Shown: positions 42,688 through 53,214 of the stretch, one piece after another | How positions within the stretch are numbered: the stretch's first letter is position 1 | Layout of the letters: the number at the start of each line of letters is the position of its first letter | Assembly (NCBI GenBank): GCA_902590355.1 | Contig: CACIWI010000001.1 | Span: forward strand, 118,520 to 182,519 | DNA length: 64,000 nt | From: an uncultured Prochlorococcus sp. | Lineage (GTDB): Bacteria > Cyanobacteriota > Cyanobacteriia > PCC-6307 > Cyanobiaceae | Direction: 5' to 3' | Made by a program: the position numbers and the translations under genes | Notes under the pieces: model-generated | Database searches by the model: none | The model's input: the letters and a program-made list of their open reading frames with translations, nothing else | Told to the model about the DNA's origin: nothing

Positions 42688-42813
42688 TTAATATTCTGTG
42701 GGTCCTTTAATACCAAGATAAAAGAAGGCTCCTAGACCAACTAAAAGTAAAACTCCAGCGATAGCTGCAGAAGGAACAAAACCTCCTATGGCAAAGGAAG
42801 AAAAATAATACAT
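42688..42813 (-). CDS. Small single-TM hypothetical protein (41 aa)
   Basis: Manual translation MYYFSSFAIGGFVPSAAIAGVLLLVGLGAFFYLGIKGPTEY*. Confidence 0.65.
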   Translation of the reverse strand: MYYFSSFAIGGFVPSAAIAGVLLLVGLGAFFYLGIKGPTEY

Positions 42814-42902
42814 CTATAAAACTAAAACTAGTTTGATAATATCAATAAAAAATAGGTATTTGTAAAAAATTTTGACTCGAAGACAATTAGATAATATTTG
42901 TT

Positions 42903-43148
42903 CTATGCCACTAAAGTCGAATCTTCGTTATCAGCAGAAATTCTTATTCTCTCTTCCAACTTAGGGCCATATAATTCATTTCCCCAGATTTCCACTCTTG
43001 AATCATTTGGGGCCATAAAAGTAAGAATGTCAGTTGGAAATAAAACTCTTTCTAAGAAAAAATTTGATGGTCCAACACATCTCAAGACAACCATCCTACA
43101 ACCTTCATTTTTATAAGAAAACTCAACCATCTCTAAAGAGAAAGACAT
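42903..43148 (-). CDS. DUF1830-like hypothetical protein
   Basis: VLRCVGPSNFFLERVLFPTDILTFMAPNDSRVEIWG resembles DUF1830. Confidence 0.68.
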   Translation of the reverse strand: MSFSLEMVEFSYKNEGCRMVVLRCVGPSNFFLERVLFPTDILTFMAPNDSRVEIWGNELYGPKLEERIRISADNEDSTLVA

Positions 43149-43218
43149 TAATTATTAAACACTACTAAGAGCTTGAAAAAATGTATAAAAAATTACTGAA
43201 AAAAAAATTTAGAAAATT

Positions 43219-44163
43219 TTACAAATTCAATCCGGTTTCAACTAAATTTCTTTCTTGGTCAATTAATAAAAGTGCGTAGGATTTTATTACATCAAAACTT
43301 TTATGAGGAATAGAGACATTAAGCATTCTCAAGAAATTAGATAATTTTTCATCTTTAAGGGCATTGCCTTTCTGCAAAAACATTTCTTTTTCCTGATTTG
43401 TTTTCCATATATTCATATATTCAATCTTCAAGGGCTTTAAGTGCCAAATATTGTCTATTAAAGTCCAAATATCTAAATATTCCTTTAGGTTATTTTGAAT
43501 TTTTAATACATAGGATGATTCATTTTGACTTAAATTTGTTGTATTTATCGGTTGATCATTTATGTCCATGGAATAAGGTTTTACTCCCAAAAACCATCCC
43601 TCAAGAATTAATAAATCAGGATTATCTAATCTCCAATGAGATCTATCTCCTAAACCATTTCTTAATGATTTATCGAAAACTGGAACATTTAATTCTCCAT
43701 TTATTTTCCAATTTAATAATTTTTCGTGCATTAATTTTACTGAGTGACTACCAGGAAATCCTCTAGAAACATTCCAAGGGTTATTCTTAATTGCTAATTT
43801 CATTTCATTTGACGGGAGATAAAAGTCGTCAATTGAAATAACGGCAATTTTGAAGTTTAATTTTAACGATATAGCTTCAAGCCATTTACCTAGTGTTGTT
43901 TTACCTGTGCCAGGCAGAGCTGAGATTCCAATAATTTTTCTATCAGAAAAATTATTTTGAAATTTATAAGCCTGAGATAAAAGAGGTAAAGCTAAACCCC
44001 AAATCCAATCATCATTTACTTTATTGTTCCAATATTGATCAATTGAAAGGATGTTTCTTTTATTATTCCAAAAATTGAACCAATCATCCAAGGATTCCCA
44101 ACCAATATCAATGATTAATTTTTCAAATTTATTAAGAGGAAAATTAATATCTATATCTTTCAT
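43219..44163 (-). CDS. D-glycerate 3-kinase
   Basis: GISALPGTGKTTLGKWLEAI, AVISIDDFYLP, PWNVSRGFPGSHSVKL, DRSHW...LLILEGWFLGVKP. Confidence 0.88.
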   Translation of the reverse strand: MKDIDINFPLNKFEKLIIDIGWESLDDWFNFWNNKRNILSIDQYWNNKVNDDWIWGLALPLLSQAYKFQNNFSDRKIIGISALPGTGKTTLGKWLEAISLKLNFKIAVISIDDFYLPSNEMKLAIKNNPWNVSRGFPGSHSVKLMHEKLLNWKINGELNVPVFDKSLRNGLGDRSHWRLDNPDLLILEGWFLGVKPYSMDINDQPINTTNLSQNESSYVLKIQNNLKEYLDIWTLIDNIWHLKPLKIEYMNIWKTNQEKEMFLQKGNALKDEKLSNFLRMLNVSIPHKSFDVIKSYALLLIDQERNLVETGLNL

Positions 44164-44167
44164 CTTT

Positions 44168-44965
44168 CTAACTTAGTTCTCGCTTATTTATTAATTTATT
44201 GATTTCATTTTTCCAACCATATCCATTTGGTTCAGAAGCCAAAGTAAATTCAAAATCCTTTAAATGATTTAGTAAATTTAAGTTAGGTCCATCTATTCCA
44301 GGAATAACTATTTTAATATCTGAGTTTAAAAGTAGAGGCAAATCATTTGGAGAATCGCCTAAACCTATAATTTCAATATTATGAACATTTGAATATTCTT
44401 TAAGAGCATTTATTGCTTTCCCTTTATTCGATTTGGTAGATAATAAGTGACTCATTCTATTGCCCTTAAAAATATCAACATTGAATTTTTTACAACAAAT
44501 ATTAATTTTCTCTTCTAAATAAATTGGCGGATTTAAAAAGGGCATACTCCAGTGTCTATCTCGCATTAAGTTCAATGAGTTGCCTTCTAAACCTGTAAGC
44601 TGAGTGGCTTCTTGATCATTAAGATTATTAAGAGGAATAAGTTTGTAATCAATTTCTTTAGAAATAAAATTTAAGATTTCTTCAAGAGATTCGTATTTTA
44701 TTCCAAGAATAATTTCTCCATTTACTCTTTTAAGAGATTCACCATATATTGCTGCACCATTCTCAACAATATAAGGATCCGTCAAGTTAAGTTCCTTTCT
44801 AATAACTTTTACTTCAGAAGCGGTTTTGCTTGTACAAAGAATTACGGGTATAGATAATTTTTGTAGTTTTTTTATGGTTTCTTTAGCAGGTGATAAATCA
44901 TATGAATGATCCATTAATGTACCATCTACATCACTTACTACCCAAATAGGAGAATTTTCTATCAT
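44168..44965 (-). CDS. HAD phosphatase, mannosyl/glucosyl-3-phosphoglycerate phosphatase family
   Basis: VVSDVDGTLMDHSYDLSPAKETIKKLQ...PVILCTSKTASEV...IIGLGDSPNDLPLL. Confidence 0.85.
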   Translation of the reverse strand: MIENSPIWVVSDVDGTLMDHSYDLSPAKETIKKLQKLSIPVILCTSKTASEVKVIRKELNLTDPYIVENGAAIYGESLKRVNGEIILGIKYESLEEILNFISKEIDYKLIPLNNLNDQEATQLTGLEGNSLNLMRDRHWSMPFLNPPIYLEEKINICCKKFNVDIFKGNRMSHLLSTKSNKGKAINALKEYSNVHNIEIIGLGDSPNDLPLLLNSDIKIVIPGIDGPNLNLLNHLKDFEFTLASEPNGYGWKNEINKLINKRELS

Positions 44966-44967
44966 TT

Positions 44968-46728
44968 TTATAAAGCACTAAGCCAAATTACTTGAAAAGG
45001 ATCAAGACTAATATTTTTGCAATTGTATTTAGTGGATGTTAAAAAATCATGGGTATTGAAATCATTATCAATTATTTTTGGTAAATCATTATCATTCAAT
45101 TGATAATTAATTTTATTTTCAGTCATATTATGGATTGCAAAAACAGACTCAGGACCTTTACCTCTTTTGATTACAACAATATCACTTCTACCTTTAGACA
45201 AACATTTCATTTGTGAAGAAGGATGAAATTGCTTTAATTCTGATCGGACATCCATAGCATTACGGAGATATTTTAAGTTTTTATTAGCATTAGATTCAGG
45301 ATTATTTAAAACAGCTGAAAGATTATCTAATTTAAACTTTTCTCTATTTAGATCTCTTCTTTGACCTGTCATAGAAAAACTTTTGATATCATTTTCTGAA
45401 GCTAATAATGCTGGCAAATAAAATGCAGGGACCCCTTTTAGAGCCATTACTAATAATTGACTCAAAATAAATCTCTCATATTGAAATCTTTTGGCATCTC
45501 TACTGGAGTCTTCCATTGCACTCCACCAACTAATATTCAATTCATAAGGTTTATCATCACCATTTGATAAACGTCTATGACTTACTAATCCTCCTCTTTT
45601 CTCACAATTAATTAATAAATCCTTAATTCTCTGCTCATTCATTAAACCCTCAAGAGCTCTTAGCCCAACACCATCGTGTGATGCAGTGAAATTAAATAAA
45701 GTAGTATTTTCAGGTAATGTGGGCCAATCAAAAATCCATGAGTTTAGAATATCAGCTCTTGAAGTAATAATTGCCTCTAGGAGAAGAGGAGGCAATGGGA
45801 AATTATATGCCATGTGGGCTTCATTATCAGGAATAAGATAAGATAGATTCTCCTTCTGAGGAACATTGGTCTCAGTTATTAAAACGCCATCATCAAGAAG
45901 ATTATTTAAAAGAACTCTTAAGAGTTTCACAATTGAATGTGCTTTAGGTAAATGTAAGCATGTACTCCCTGATTCCTTCCAAATAAAACCTACAGCATCA
46001 AGCCTTAACCATTTAACTCCATTAGATAAATAAGTAGTAATTAAATTTAAGAACTCAATAGTCATTTTTGGATTATGCCAATTCAAATCAATTTGATCTG
46101 GCCCAAAAGTTGTCCAAACTTGTTTAGGACCATCATCAGTATTTATTTGAGAAAACAGAGAAGAACTCCTAGGTCTAACTACATTTGACCAGTTAAGAGT
46201 TTGTTTCGGAGAAAAAACATTTGATATACCCGGTTCTTGGGATTTAATAAATTGTTGCACCCATGGGTGAGATGATGAGACATGGTTTAGTACTAAATCA
46301 GCCATCAAATCATGATTTTTAGAAATACTTTTGAGATCATCCCAACCACCAAATTTTTCTTCTAGGGAATCATAACTTGAGACTGCGAAACCTCCATCGC
46401 TTGTGGATTTCAGGAAAGGAAGAATATGAACGACTTTAGAAAGACTGCCAAAATGTTTACTTAACAACTTCCTAAGAGTTTTTAATGTTGTCTCGCCATT
46501 TTTATAAATACTATCTGCATAAGTTATCAGAACTGAATGAGATTCATTCCACCTTTCCTTTTCTCTTATTTCTTCATAAGCAGATTTCTCTGAGAAATCA
46601 TCTAAAATCTGTAATAATTGGTTTGAAATAAAATTAATTTCTTCTGTAGTATGATTTGAATAAATTGTTTTTAACAATTTATCAATTTTTAATCTATCTA
46701 ATTTTTTCTCTGAATCAATTTGCTTCAC
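44968..46728 (-). CDS. GH13 sucrose phosphorylase-like protein, candidate glucosylglycerate phosphorylase
   Basis: DLVLNHVSSSHPW, WLRLDAVGFIWKESG, ITETNVP, FTASHDGVGLRALEG. Confidence 0.85.
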   Translation of the reverse strand: MKQIDSEKKLDRLKIDKLLKTIYSNHTTEEINFISNQLLQILDDFSEKSAYEEIREKERWNESHSVLITYADSIYKNGETTLKTLRKLLSKHFGSLSKVVHILPFLKSTSDGGFAVSSYDSLEEKFGGWDDLKSISKNHDLMADLVLNHVSSSHPWVQQFIKSQEPGISNVFSPKQTLNWSNVVRPRSSSLFSQINTDDGPKQVWTTFGPDQIDLNWHNPKMTIEFLNLITTYLSNGVKWLRLDAVGFIWKESGSTCLHLPKAHSIVKLLRVLLNNLLDDGVLITETNVPQKENLSYLIPDNEAHMAYNFPLPPLLLEAIITSRADILNSWIFDWPTLPENTTLFNFTASHDGVGLRALEGLMNEQRIKDLLINCEKRGGLVSHRRLSNGDDKPYELNISWWSAMEDSSRDAKRFQYERFILSQLLVMALKGVPAFYLPALLASENDIKSFSMTGQRRDLNREKFKLDNLSAVLNNPESNANKNLKYLRNAMDVRSELKQFHPSSQMKCLSKGRSDIVVIKRGKGPESVFAIHNMTENKINYQLNDNDLPKIIDNDFNTHDFLTSTKYNCKNISLDPFQVIWLSAL

Positions 46729-46778
46729 TTTGAAAAAATCATCGAAGTATTAATACCATTCTGCACATCAATTAGAAA

Positions 46779-48005
46779 ATGGACTTTCAACAGGGTTTAA
46801 TCACAACAATACATGAATATGGAGTTACAGGAAATTTACTTAAAGAATTAAACAAAAGTCTTAAAAGAAGATCAACTAGTATTTTAATACCTTGCTTATA
46901 TGAAGAGTTTGAGCGTCCAGCATTAAAAGATATAAGAGAAGTTTTAAAAAACCTTACAGGGTTAAATGAATTAGTAATTGCTCTCTCTGCAAAAACTATT
47001 GAGCAAGTTAAGGCAGCAAAATCATTTTTTAACTCAATGCCATTCCCAGTGCATGTTCAATGGACTAATTCTCCCTCTGTAATTGAGCTATTAAAAAGCC
47101 AAGAAAAAAATGGATTAGAACTTTTAGGAACACCAGGTAAAGGATGGGCTGTATGGCAAGGCATAGGAGTTGCGACTAGAAAATCAGAAGTTGTTGCTCT
47201 TTTTGATGCTGATATAAGAACTTTTAGTCCTTTATATCCTTCAAGAATGATACTTCCACTTCTGGATGAATCATATGGAATATCATATGTAAAAGCTTTT
47301 TACAGTAGATTATCCCTAGAGACAAATCAATTGCAAGGTAGAGCAACAAGATTATTTGTGGGTCCTTTATTAGCAAGCCTAGAGCAGTTAGTTGGTAAGG
47401 GTCCGTTTTTACAATATCTTCAATCATTTAGATATCCATTAGCAGGGGAATTTGCTTTTACTAAAGACCTTGCTATGAATTTAAGAATACCTTGTGACTG
47501 GGGTTTAGAGATAGGTTTATTATCAGAGGTTTATAGAAACGTAAGGACCTCCAAAATAGCCCAGGTTGACCTAGGTTTATTTGATCACAAACATAAGAAT
47601 ATTGGTGATTCTTCTAAAGAAGGATTGCAAAAAATGTGTACAGAAATACTTTCAAGTGTTTTAAGAGGTCTCATGGAGCATCAAGCCGAGACCTTAACTA
47701 GCACTCAACTAGCAACTCTAGAAGTTCTATACAAAAGAGTTGGAGAAGATCGGGTAAAACAATTTGGATTAGATTCAGCAGTTAATCAACTTCCATACGA
47801 TAGGCACGAAGAAGAATTATCAGTACAAAAATTTGCGAAACTATTAAGACCTGCTACGGAAGATTATCTGGCTTGTACTACTACACTTCAATTACCAAGT
47901 TGGTCAAGAGTCCTATCTTGTGAGAACAAACTGCAAGAAGATTTAGCTATTGCGGGGTCAAAAGAAATAAAAATAAGTGAAAAAGAATTAATTAAAAATT
48001 TCTAA
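46779..48005 (+). CDS. gpgS: Glucosyl-3-phosphoglycerate synthase
   Basis: [61 protein letters not shown]. Confidence 0.85.
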   Translation: MDFQQGLITTIHEYGVTGNLLKELNKSLKRRSTSILIPCLYEEFERPALKDIREVLKNLTGLNELVIALSAKTIEQVKAAKSFFNSMPFPVHVQWTNSPSVIELLKSQEKNGLELLGTPGKGWAVWQGIGVATRKSEVVALFDADIRTFSPLYPSRMILPLLDESYGISYVKAFYSRLSLETNQLQGRATRLFVGPLLASLEQLVGKGPFLQYLQSFRYPLAGEFAFTKDLAMNLRIPCDWGLEIGLLSEVYRNVRTSKIAQVDLGLFDHKHKNIGDSSKEGLQKMCTEILSSVLRGLMEHQAETLTSTQLATLEVLYKRVGEDRVKQFGLDSAVNQLPYDRHEEELSVQKFAKLLRPATEDYLACTTTLQLPSWSRVLSCENKLQEDLAIAGSKEIKISEKELIKNF

Positions 48006-49711
48006 AGCAAAAAATACCTCTGAGCCATTGGGACTACATCAAGTGGTTCACAAGTAAGAAGTTCTCCATCAGAAAAAACTTCATAAGTTTGAGGATCTAC
48101 TGAAATATTTGGTAGTTTACTATTAAGTTTTAAGTTTGATTTATTGATATTTCTTGTATTTTCTACTGCAATACATTTTTTTTGTAAGCCTAATTTATTT
48201 GGAATATTTTGTTCAATTGAATTTTTACTTAAAAAGGTAAAAGAACTCTTTATTAGAGATTGGCCGAAACTTGCAAACATAGGTCGACCATATACAGGAC
48301 CTGGAGTAGGAATTGAAGCATTTGCATCGCCCATTTGGGACCAAACTATGGATCCTCCTTTAACAACTAATTCAGGCTTGACCGCAAAAAAGGAAGGTTT
48401 CCACAATGCCAAATCCGCAATTTTACCCTTTTCTATAGACCCAACATGTTTATCAATACCATGAGCTATTGCAGGATTAATTGTGACTTTAGAAATATAT
48501 CTCTTTACTCTATAATTATCGTTTCTATCAGAATCCTGCAGTAGCGGCCCCCTTTGGACTTTCATTTTATGTGCTGTTTGAAAAGTTCTTGTAATTACTT
48601 CACCAACTCTTCCCATAGCTTGAGAATCACTAGCAATAATTGAAAAGGCACCTAGATCATGCAATATATCCTCAGCTGCAATAGTCTCTCTTCTGATCCT
48701 TGATTCAGCAAATGCAATGTCTTCTGGGATTTTAGAATCTAAATGGTGACAAACCATTAACATGTCAAGATGTTCCTCTAATGTGTTCTTGGTATAAGGC
48801 CTTGTTGGATTTGTACTACTAGGAAGAACATTTTTTTCTCCACAGATTTTTATGATGTCTGGCGCATGACCTCCACCTGCTCCTTCGGTATGAAAAGTAT
48901 GAATAGTTCTTCCTGCAATAGCGTTGATGGTATCTTCAACAAAGCCTGCCTCATTCAAAGTATCAGTATGAATACATACTTGAACGTCAAACTTATCTGC
49001 AACATTTAGACAAGAATTTATTGTAGAAGGAGTGGTTCCCCAATCCTCATGAAGCTTCAATCCACATGCACCAGCCTCAACCTGATCAATAAGATTGCTC
49101 TCGTTTGTTGAGTTTCCTTTTCCAAAAAAACCTAAATTCATGGGAAATGCTTCTGCAGATTGAAGCATTCTTGAAATATGAAAAGAACCCGGAGTACAAG
49201 TAGTAGCATTTGTGCCAGTTGCAGGTCCAGTTCCTCCTCCCAACATGGTTGTAATTCCAGAAGATAGTGCTGTCTCAATTTGTTGGGGACAGATAAAGTG
49301 AATATGGGTATCTATTGAACCTGCAGTAAGAATATGACCCTCTCCAGCTATTACTTCTGTTGATGCACCAATAACAATATCAACATTATCCTGGATATCA
49401 GGATTGCCAGCCTTACCAATTTCAAATATCATTCCATCTTTTATACCCACATCAGCCTTAATTATTCCCCACCAATCTACAATCAAAGCATTAGTTATTA
49501 CGGTATCTACAGCTCCATCAGTTCTACTTACTTGAGACTGTCCCATCCCATCTCGAATAACTTTACCTCCACCAAATTTAACTTCATCTCCGTATGTAGT
49601 TAAATCCTTTTCTACTTCTATAAAAAGTTCGGTATCAGCTAGCCTTACTCTATCTCCAGTAGTGGGTCCGTAAGTTTGAGCGTAAGTTTTTCTATCAATT
49701 TTGTAAGACAT
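48002..49711 (-). CDS. ureC: Urease alpha subunit
   Basis: [51 protein letters not shown]. Confidence 0.99.
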   Translation of the reverse strand: MSYKIDRKTYAQTYGPTTGDRVRLADTELFIEVEKDLTTYGDEVKFGGGKVIRDGMGQSQVSRTDGAVDTVITNALIVDWWGIIKADVGIKDGMIFEIGKAGNPDIQDNVDIVIGASTEVIAGEGHILTAGSIDTHIHFICPQQIETALSSGITTMLGGGTGPATGTNATTCTPGSFHISRMLQSAEAFPMNLGFFGKGNSTNESNLIDQVEAGACGLKLHEDWGTTPSTINSCLNVADKFDVQVCIHTDTLNEAGFVEDTINAIAGRTIHTFHTEGAGGGHAPDIIKICGEKNVLPSSTNPTRPYTKNTLEEHLDMLMVCHHLDSKIPEDIAFAESRIRRETIAAEDILHDLGAFSIIASDSQAMGRVGEVITRTFQTAHKMKVQRGPLLQDSDRNDNYRVKRYISKVTINPAIAHGIDKHVGSIEKGKIADLALWKPSFFAVKPELVVKGGSIVWSQMGDANASIPTPGPVYGRPMFASFGQSLIKSSFTFLSKNSIEQNIPNKLGLQKKCIAVENTRNINKSNLKLNSKLPNISVDPQTYEVFSDGELLTCEPLDVVPMAQRYFLL

Positions 49712-49715
49712 AATT

Positions 49716-50036
49716 TTAACTATCTAAAGAACCATTAACTATTGAATTAAAACCATATGCTTTTCGTAAACCTGAAAATGGAACTAATCTTACATCTGTT
49801 GTATCACCAGGTTCAAATCTAATTGCTGTTCCTGCAGGAATGTCGAGACGCATACCAAGTGTTATTTCTCGATCAAAAATTAAAGCCTTGTTTGCTTCAT
49901 AAAAATGATAATGAGATCCAACTTGCACAGGTCTATCTCCAGAATTAGAAACCTTTACTGTTTTAACTTGTTTACTAAGATTAAGTTCGATTTCACCTTG
50001 TTCAGGAATTATTTCACCAGGAATTAAATGACTCAT
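49716..50036 (-). CDS. ureB: Urease beta subunit
   Basis: [15 protein letters not shown]...[18 protein letters not shown]. Confidence 0.98.
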   Translation of the reverse strand: MSHLIPGEIIPEQGEIELNLSKQVKTVKVSNSGDRPVQVGSHYHFYEANKALIFDREITLGMRLDIPAGTAIRFEPGDTTDVRLVPFSGLRKAYGFNSIVNGSLDS

Positions 50037-50038
50037 AA

Positions 50039-50341
50039 CTAATTAATCGGATTGTGAATGGTAACTAATTTAGTCCCATCGGGGAAAACTGCTTCTATTT
50101 GAACTTCATCAACCATTTCAGGAATACCCTCCATAACTTGTGATTTTGAAAGCCAGGTAGTTCCCTCTGACATTAATTGACTTACACTTTTACCATCTCG
50201 TGCTCCTTCAAGAACCTGAAAACTTAAAAAAGCAATTGTTTCAGGATAATTAAGCTTAAGACCTCTACTAAGCCTTCTTTCAGCTAAGAGTGCAGCAGAA
50301 AAAATCAATAATTTATCCTTTTCTTGAGGTGAAAGATGCAT
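50039..50341 (-). CDS. ureA: Urease gamma subunit
   Basis: [34 protein letters not shown]...[15 protein letters not shown]. Confidence 0.98.
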   Translation of the reverse strand: MHLSPQEKDKLLIFSAALLAERRLSRGLKLNYPETIAFLSFQVLEGARDGKSVSQLMSEGTTWLSKSQVMEGIPEMVDEVQIEAVFPDGTKLVTIHNPIN

Positions 50342-50391
50342 AATAAAAAATTAATCTATAAATTCTTAAAAAAGGTTCTTTCTGAACATAA

Positions 50392-51294
50392 TTAATAATT
50401 CATAGAATCTTGTAAAGGCCATACACCTTGATATTTTGGCTCACAAAATCCACAAACAGACCTAATTTGTTTCCAAATACAAAAAAAACATTTTCTAGCA
50501 TCTTGAGAAGAACTCCCTAGAAATCTTACAGAGATTCCATTTTCAAGGATTCCAATAGATAAATTATTATTAGTTTCATTGAAAATCTTTTTTATATTTC
50601 CTACCAGATTATTTATTTTTGACTTGGAAAAATCTTTTTCGCAAATCCAAATTAAGGATCCAAAAACGGGCATGTAATCCATGCCTGACTTCGCCATAAA
50701 ACTTGCCTTAGATAATTCAATCTGATCAACATATTCCCAATCATCAAGTAAATCATTATTTCTCATGATTTCTAATTTAGACCTAAAAACTCCACTCTCA
50801 ATAGATTCTCCGGAAGAAGATCTTCCAAGTCTTATTAAATCAGTAAATAAAAAACTTGAAGTTTCTGAAATAGATACTTTAAAAAATTGCTCATATAAAC
50901 CATTTGCAAAGATGATTGTTTCTTGGGGCAGATACTCTAAATGAGAATTGTCCAGAATGTTTATGAGATTCTTTTGCTTTGAAAAACTTCCTTTTGGATT
51001 TATTTTAGATCTTCCAACTGATCCATATACTTTCTGAGCTGAAGAAGTAGTCAACAAAACCTTAGAGTTTTTTTCTAGATTTACCTTAAAGTCGAGTAAA
51101 TCACCTCCTACCAATCCCCCTGCAGTGTGTAGAACAGGCAAAATGCATCTGCCCTCTTGATCATAAGTAGACTTTAATAACTTATAAGGAGAAGTTGATT
51201 TAGATTTAAAGATTGTTTTATCACCATTTCCTAAACTTGCTTTATTATTAAAAAAATTTAGGAAACAATTACCTTCCCATGAAGTTTTAATCAT
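50392..51294 (-). CDS. ureD: Urease accessory protein UreD
   Basis: [37 protein letters not shown]. Confidence 0.95.
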   Translation of the reverse strand: MIKTSWEGNCFLNFFNNKASLGNGDKTIFKSKSTSPYKLLKSTYDQEGRCILPVLHTAGGLVGGDLLDFKVNLEKNSKVLLTTSSAQKVYGSVGRSKINPKGSFSKQKNLINILDNSHLEYLPQETIIFANGLYEQFFKVSISETSSFLFTDLIRLGRSSSGESIESGVFRSKLEIMRNNDLLDDWEYVDQIELSKASFMAKSGMDYMPVFGSLIWICEKDFSKSKINNLVGNIKKIFNETNNNLSIGILENGISVRFLGSSSQDARKCFFCIWKQIRSVCGFCEPKYQGVWPLQDSMNY

Positions 51295-51336
51295 AAATTG
51301 TTTTCTTTAATTACTAAATTAAAGTAAACAAAAATT

Positions 51337-51792
51337 TTGATTATGAGAATGAATAAACAAATTGTTGTAACTGATTGGACTAAGGAAAAACCGAAATTAG
51401 GTTTATTTTTAAAACTTACCTTGAGTTCTGTTGAAAGAAGAACCTTAAGAGGTAAAAGACTAACTGATTGTGATCAAGAAATAATTTTACAATTACCTAG
51501 AAAAGGCAAATTAAATGATGGAGATATTCTTTTAACTAATAAGTCCAATTTTTATGTAGAAATAATTGCCAAAACAGAAGATTTAATTGAAATAAGTTCA
51601 AATTCTAAAATTGAACTTATTAAAACTGCTTATCATCTAGGAAATAGGCATGTAGAAGTAGAAATTGAAGGGGACATTCTTCTAACAAAAAGTGATTATG
51701 TTATTAAAAATATGCTTCTTAATTTTAAAGTTGATGTAAAAAATACGAAAAAAAAGTTTTTTCCCGAAAGAGGAGCCCATAGCCATGAGTAA
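51337..51792 (+). CDS. ureE: Urease accessory protein UreE
   Basis: RTLRGKRLTDCDQEIILQLPRKGKLNDGDIL...AYHLGNRHVEVEI. Confidence 0.94.
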   Translation: MIMRMNKQIVVTDWTKEKPKLGLFLKLTLSSVERRTLRGKRLTDCDQEIILQLPRKGKLNDGDILLTNKSNFYVEIIAKTEDLIEISSNSKIELIKTAYHLGNRHVEVEIEGDILLTKSDYVIKNMLLNFKVDVKNTKKKFFPERGAHSHE

Positions 51793-52471
51793 AAGTCACT
51801 TATTAAAATATTTATTAATAAGTCCTAACTTACCAGTTGGAGGATTTTGTTATTCGGAGGGAATGGAGAGTTATCTTCATAATAAAAATTTAACAGATTC
51901 AAATTCGGTAAAAGACTTAATCATCAGTGAACTAAAAATTGGTCAGATAAGACTAGATGCAAGACTATTACTAGATTTTTTTAATATTTTCAATGAGATT
52001 AATGACCGCAAAAATTTAAAACTTAATTTGCAAAAGCTAATGAGTTTGGATAAATGGATCCTCTCATCAAAGGACTCTCTCGAAATGAGAGAACAACAAA
52101 TTCAAATGGCAAAATCTCTCTTTGATTTAACCAAAGAATTTGGATTTGAATATCTATATGAAAATAATAAAAAAAGCTCCTGGTCATTAGCGTGGAGTTG
52201 GGCTTGTCATTGTTTTGAAATTAGCAAGTTAGAAATGGTTGAGAATTTTTTCTATGCGTGGAGTGCAAACCAACTTAATGCTGCATTAAGAATTATTCCT
52301 ATTGGGTCAACAAAAGCACAATTAATTCAGAGAGACTTATTAGAAATAATTTCAAAAGTTTCAAAAGAAATTATGGACAAAGAAATTGATGACATCTATT
52401 TTGGCAATGTAGGTTTAGCTATGGCACAACAAAATCATAATGACCTTTATACAAAACTTTTTAGAAATTAA
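51785..52471 (+). CDS. ureF: Urease accessory protein UreF
   Basis: LLISPNLPVGGFCYSEGME...AALRIIPIGSTKAQ. Confidence 0.95.
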   Translation: MSKSHLLKYLLISPNLPVGGFCYSEGMESYLHNKNLTDSNSVKDLIISELKIGQIRLDARLLLDFFNIFNEINDRKNLKLNLQKLMSLDKWILSSKDSLEMREQQIQMAKSLFDLTKEFGFEYLYENNKKSSWSLAWSWACHCFEISKLEMVENFFYAWSANQLNAALRIIPIGSTKAQLIQRDLLEIISKVSKEIMDKEIDDIYFGNVGLAMAQQNHNDLYTKLFRN

Positions 52472-52474
52472 TTT

Positions 52475-53086
52475 ATGAGCAGCAAATTGAGAGTAGGGGT
52501 TGCTGGGCCTGTAGGTTCAGGAAAAACTGCATTAGTAGAGAATCTATGCTTAAGCATGAAAAAAAATTATGAAATAGCAGTTGTCACAAATGACATCTAC
52601 ACCAAAGAAGATGCTAACTTTCTTATAAATAAAAAAGTTTTAGAGGAAGGAAGGATTATTGGTGTAGAAACTGGAGGTTGTCCTCATACCGCGATAAGAG
52701 AGGATTGTTCCTTAAATAAAAATGCAGTTTTAGATTTAGAAAATAAATTTAATCCTTTAGATTTTGTTTTTGTAGAAAGTGGTGGTGATAATTTAGCATC
52801 TAGCTTTAGTCCAGAACTTGTAGATTTATCAATATATGTAATTGATGTATCTGCAGGAGACAAAATTCCCAGAAAAGGGGGGCCAGGGATAACAAGGTCG
52901 GATTTATTATTAATAAACAAAATTGACTTAGCAGATAAAGTTGGTGCAGATTTAAATATCATGAAAAGAGATACTGAATTTATGAGAAAAGGGAAACCTT
53001 GGTATTTTACCAACCTAAGTAGCAGCATAGGAGTTGAAGAAATAACTCAATTTTTAGAATCACATATACCCAACAATCGAACCTAG
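52475..53086 (+). CDS. ureG: Urease accessory GTPase UreG
   Basis: [58 protein letters not shown]. Confidence 0.98.
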   Translation: MSSKLRVGVAGPVGSGKTALVENLCLSMKKNYEIAVVTNDIYTKEDANFLINKKVLEEGRIIGVETGGCPHTAIREDCSLNKNAVLDLENKFNPLDFVFVESGGDNLASSFSPELVDLSIYVIDVSAGDKIPRKGGPGITRSDLLLINKIDLADKVGADLNIMKRDTEFMRKGKPWYFTNLSSSIGVEEITQFLESHIPNNRT

Positions 53087-53124
53087 GAAAATGTTCATTT
53101 CTAATATATTGGATTCAACAAAAA

Positions 53125-53166
53125 GTTACGACTGATACAAAACGAATCCTCACTCGTTAATAACTT
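53125..53166 (+). promoter_or_regulatory. NtcA-type class II promoter of urtA: GTTACGACTGATAC (53125-53138) + 22 nt + TAACTT (53161-53166)
   Basis: GTN10AC with exact 22-nt spacing to TAN3T; 12 of 14 positions identical to the glnA site. Confidence 0.82.
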
Positions 53167-53214
53167 TTACTTTATCCCCCTAATGAGGGTCAATTACCTA
53201 ATTTATCCTAATTC

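Noticed and set aside
51367-51380. GTAACTGATTGGAC (GTN10AC) as a possible NtcA site for ureDABC
   Set aside because: Lies inside ureE coding sequence, half-site GAC is poor, and no TAN3T element sits at 22 nt toward ureD.
52684-53028. 114-aa minus-strand ORF opposite ureG
   Set aside because: Antisense to strongly conserved ureG.
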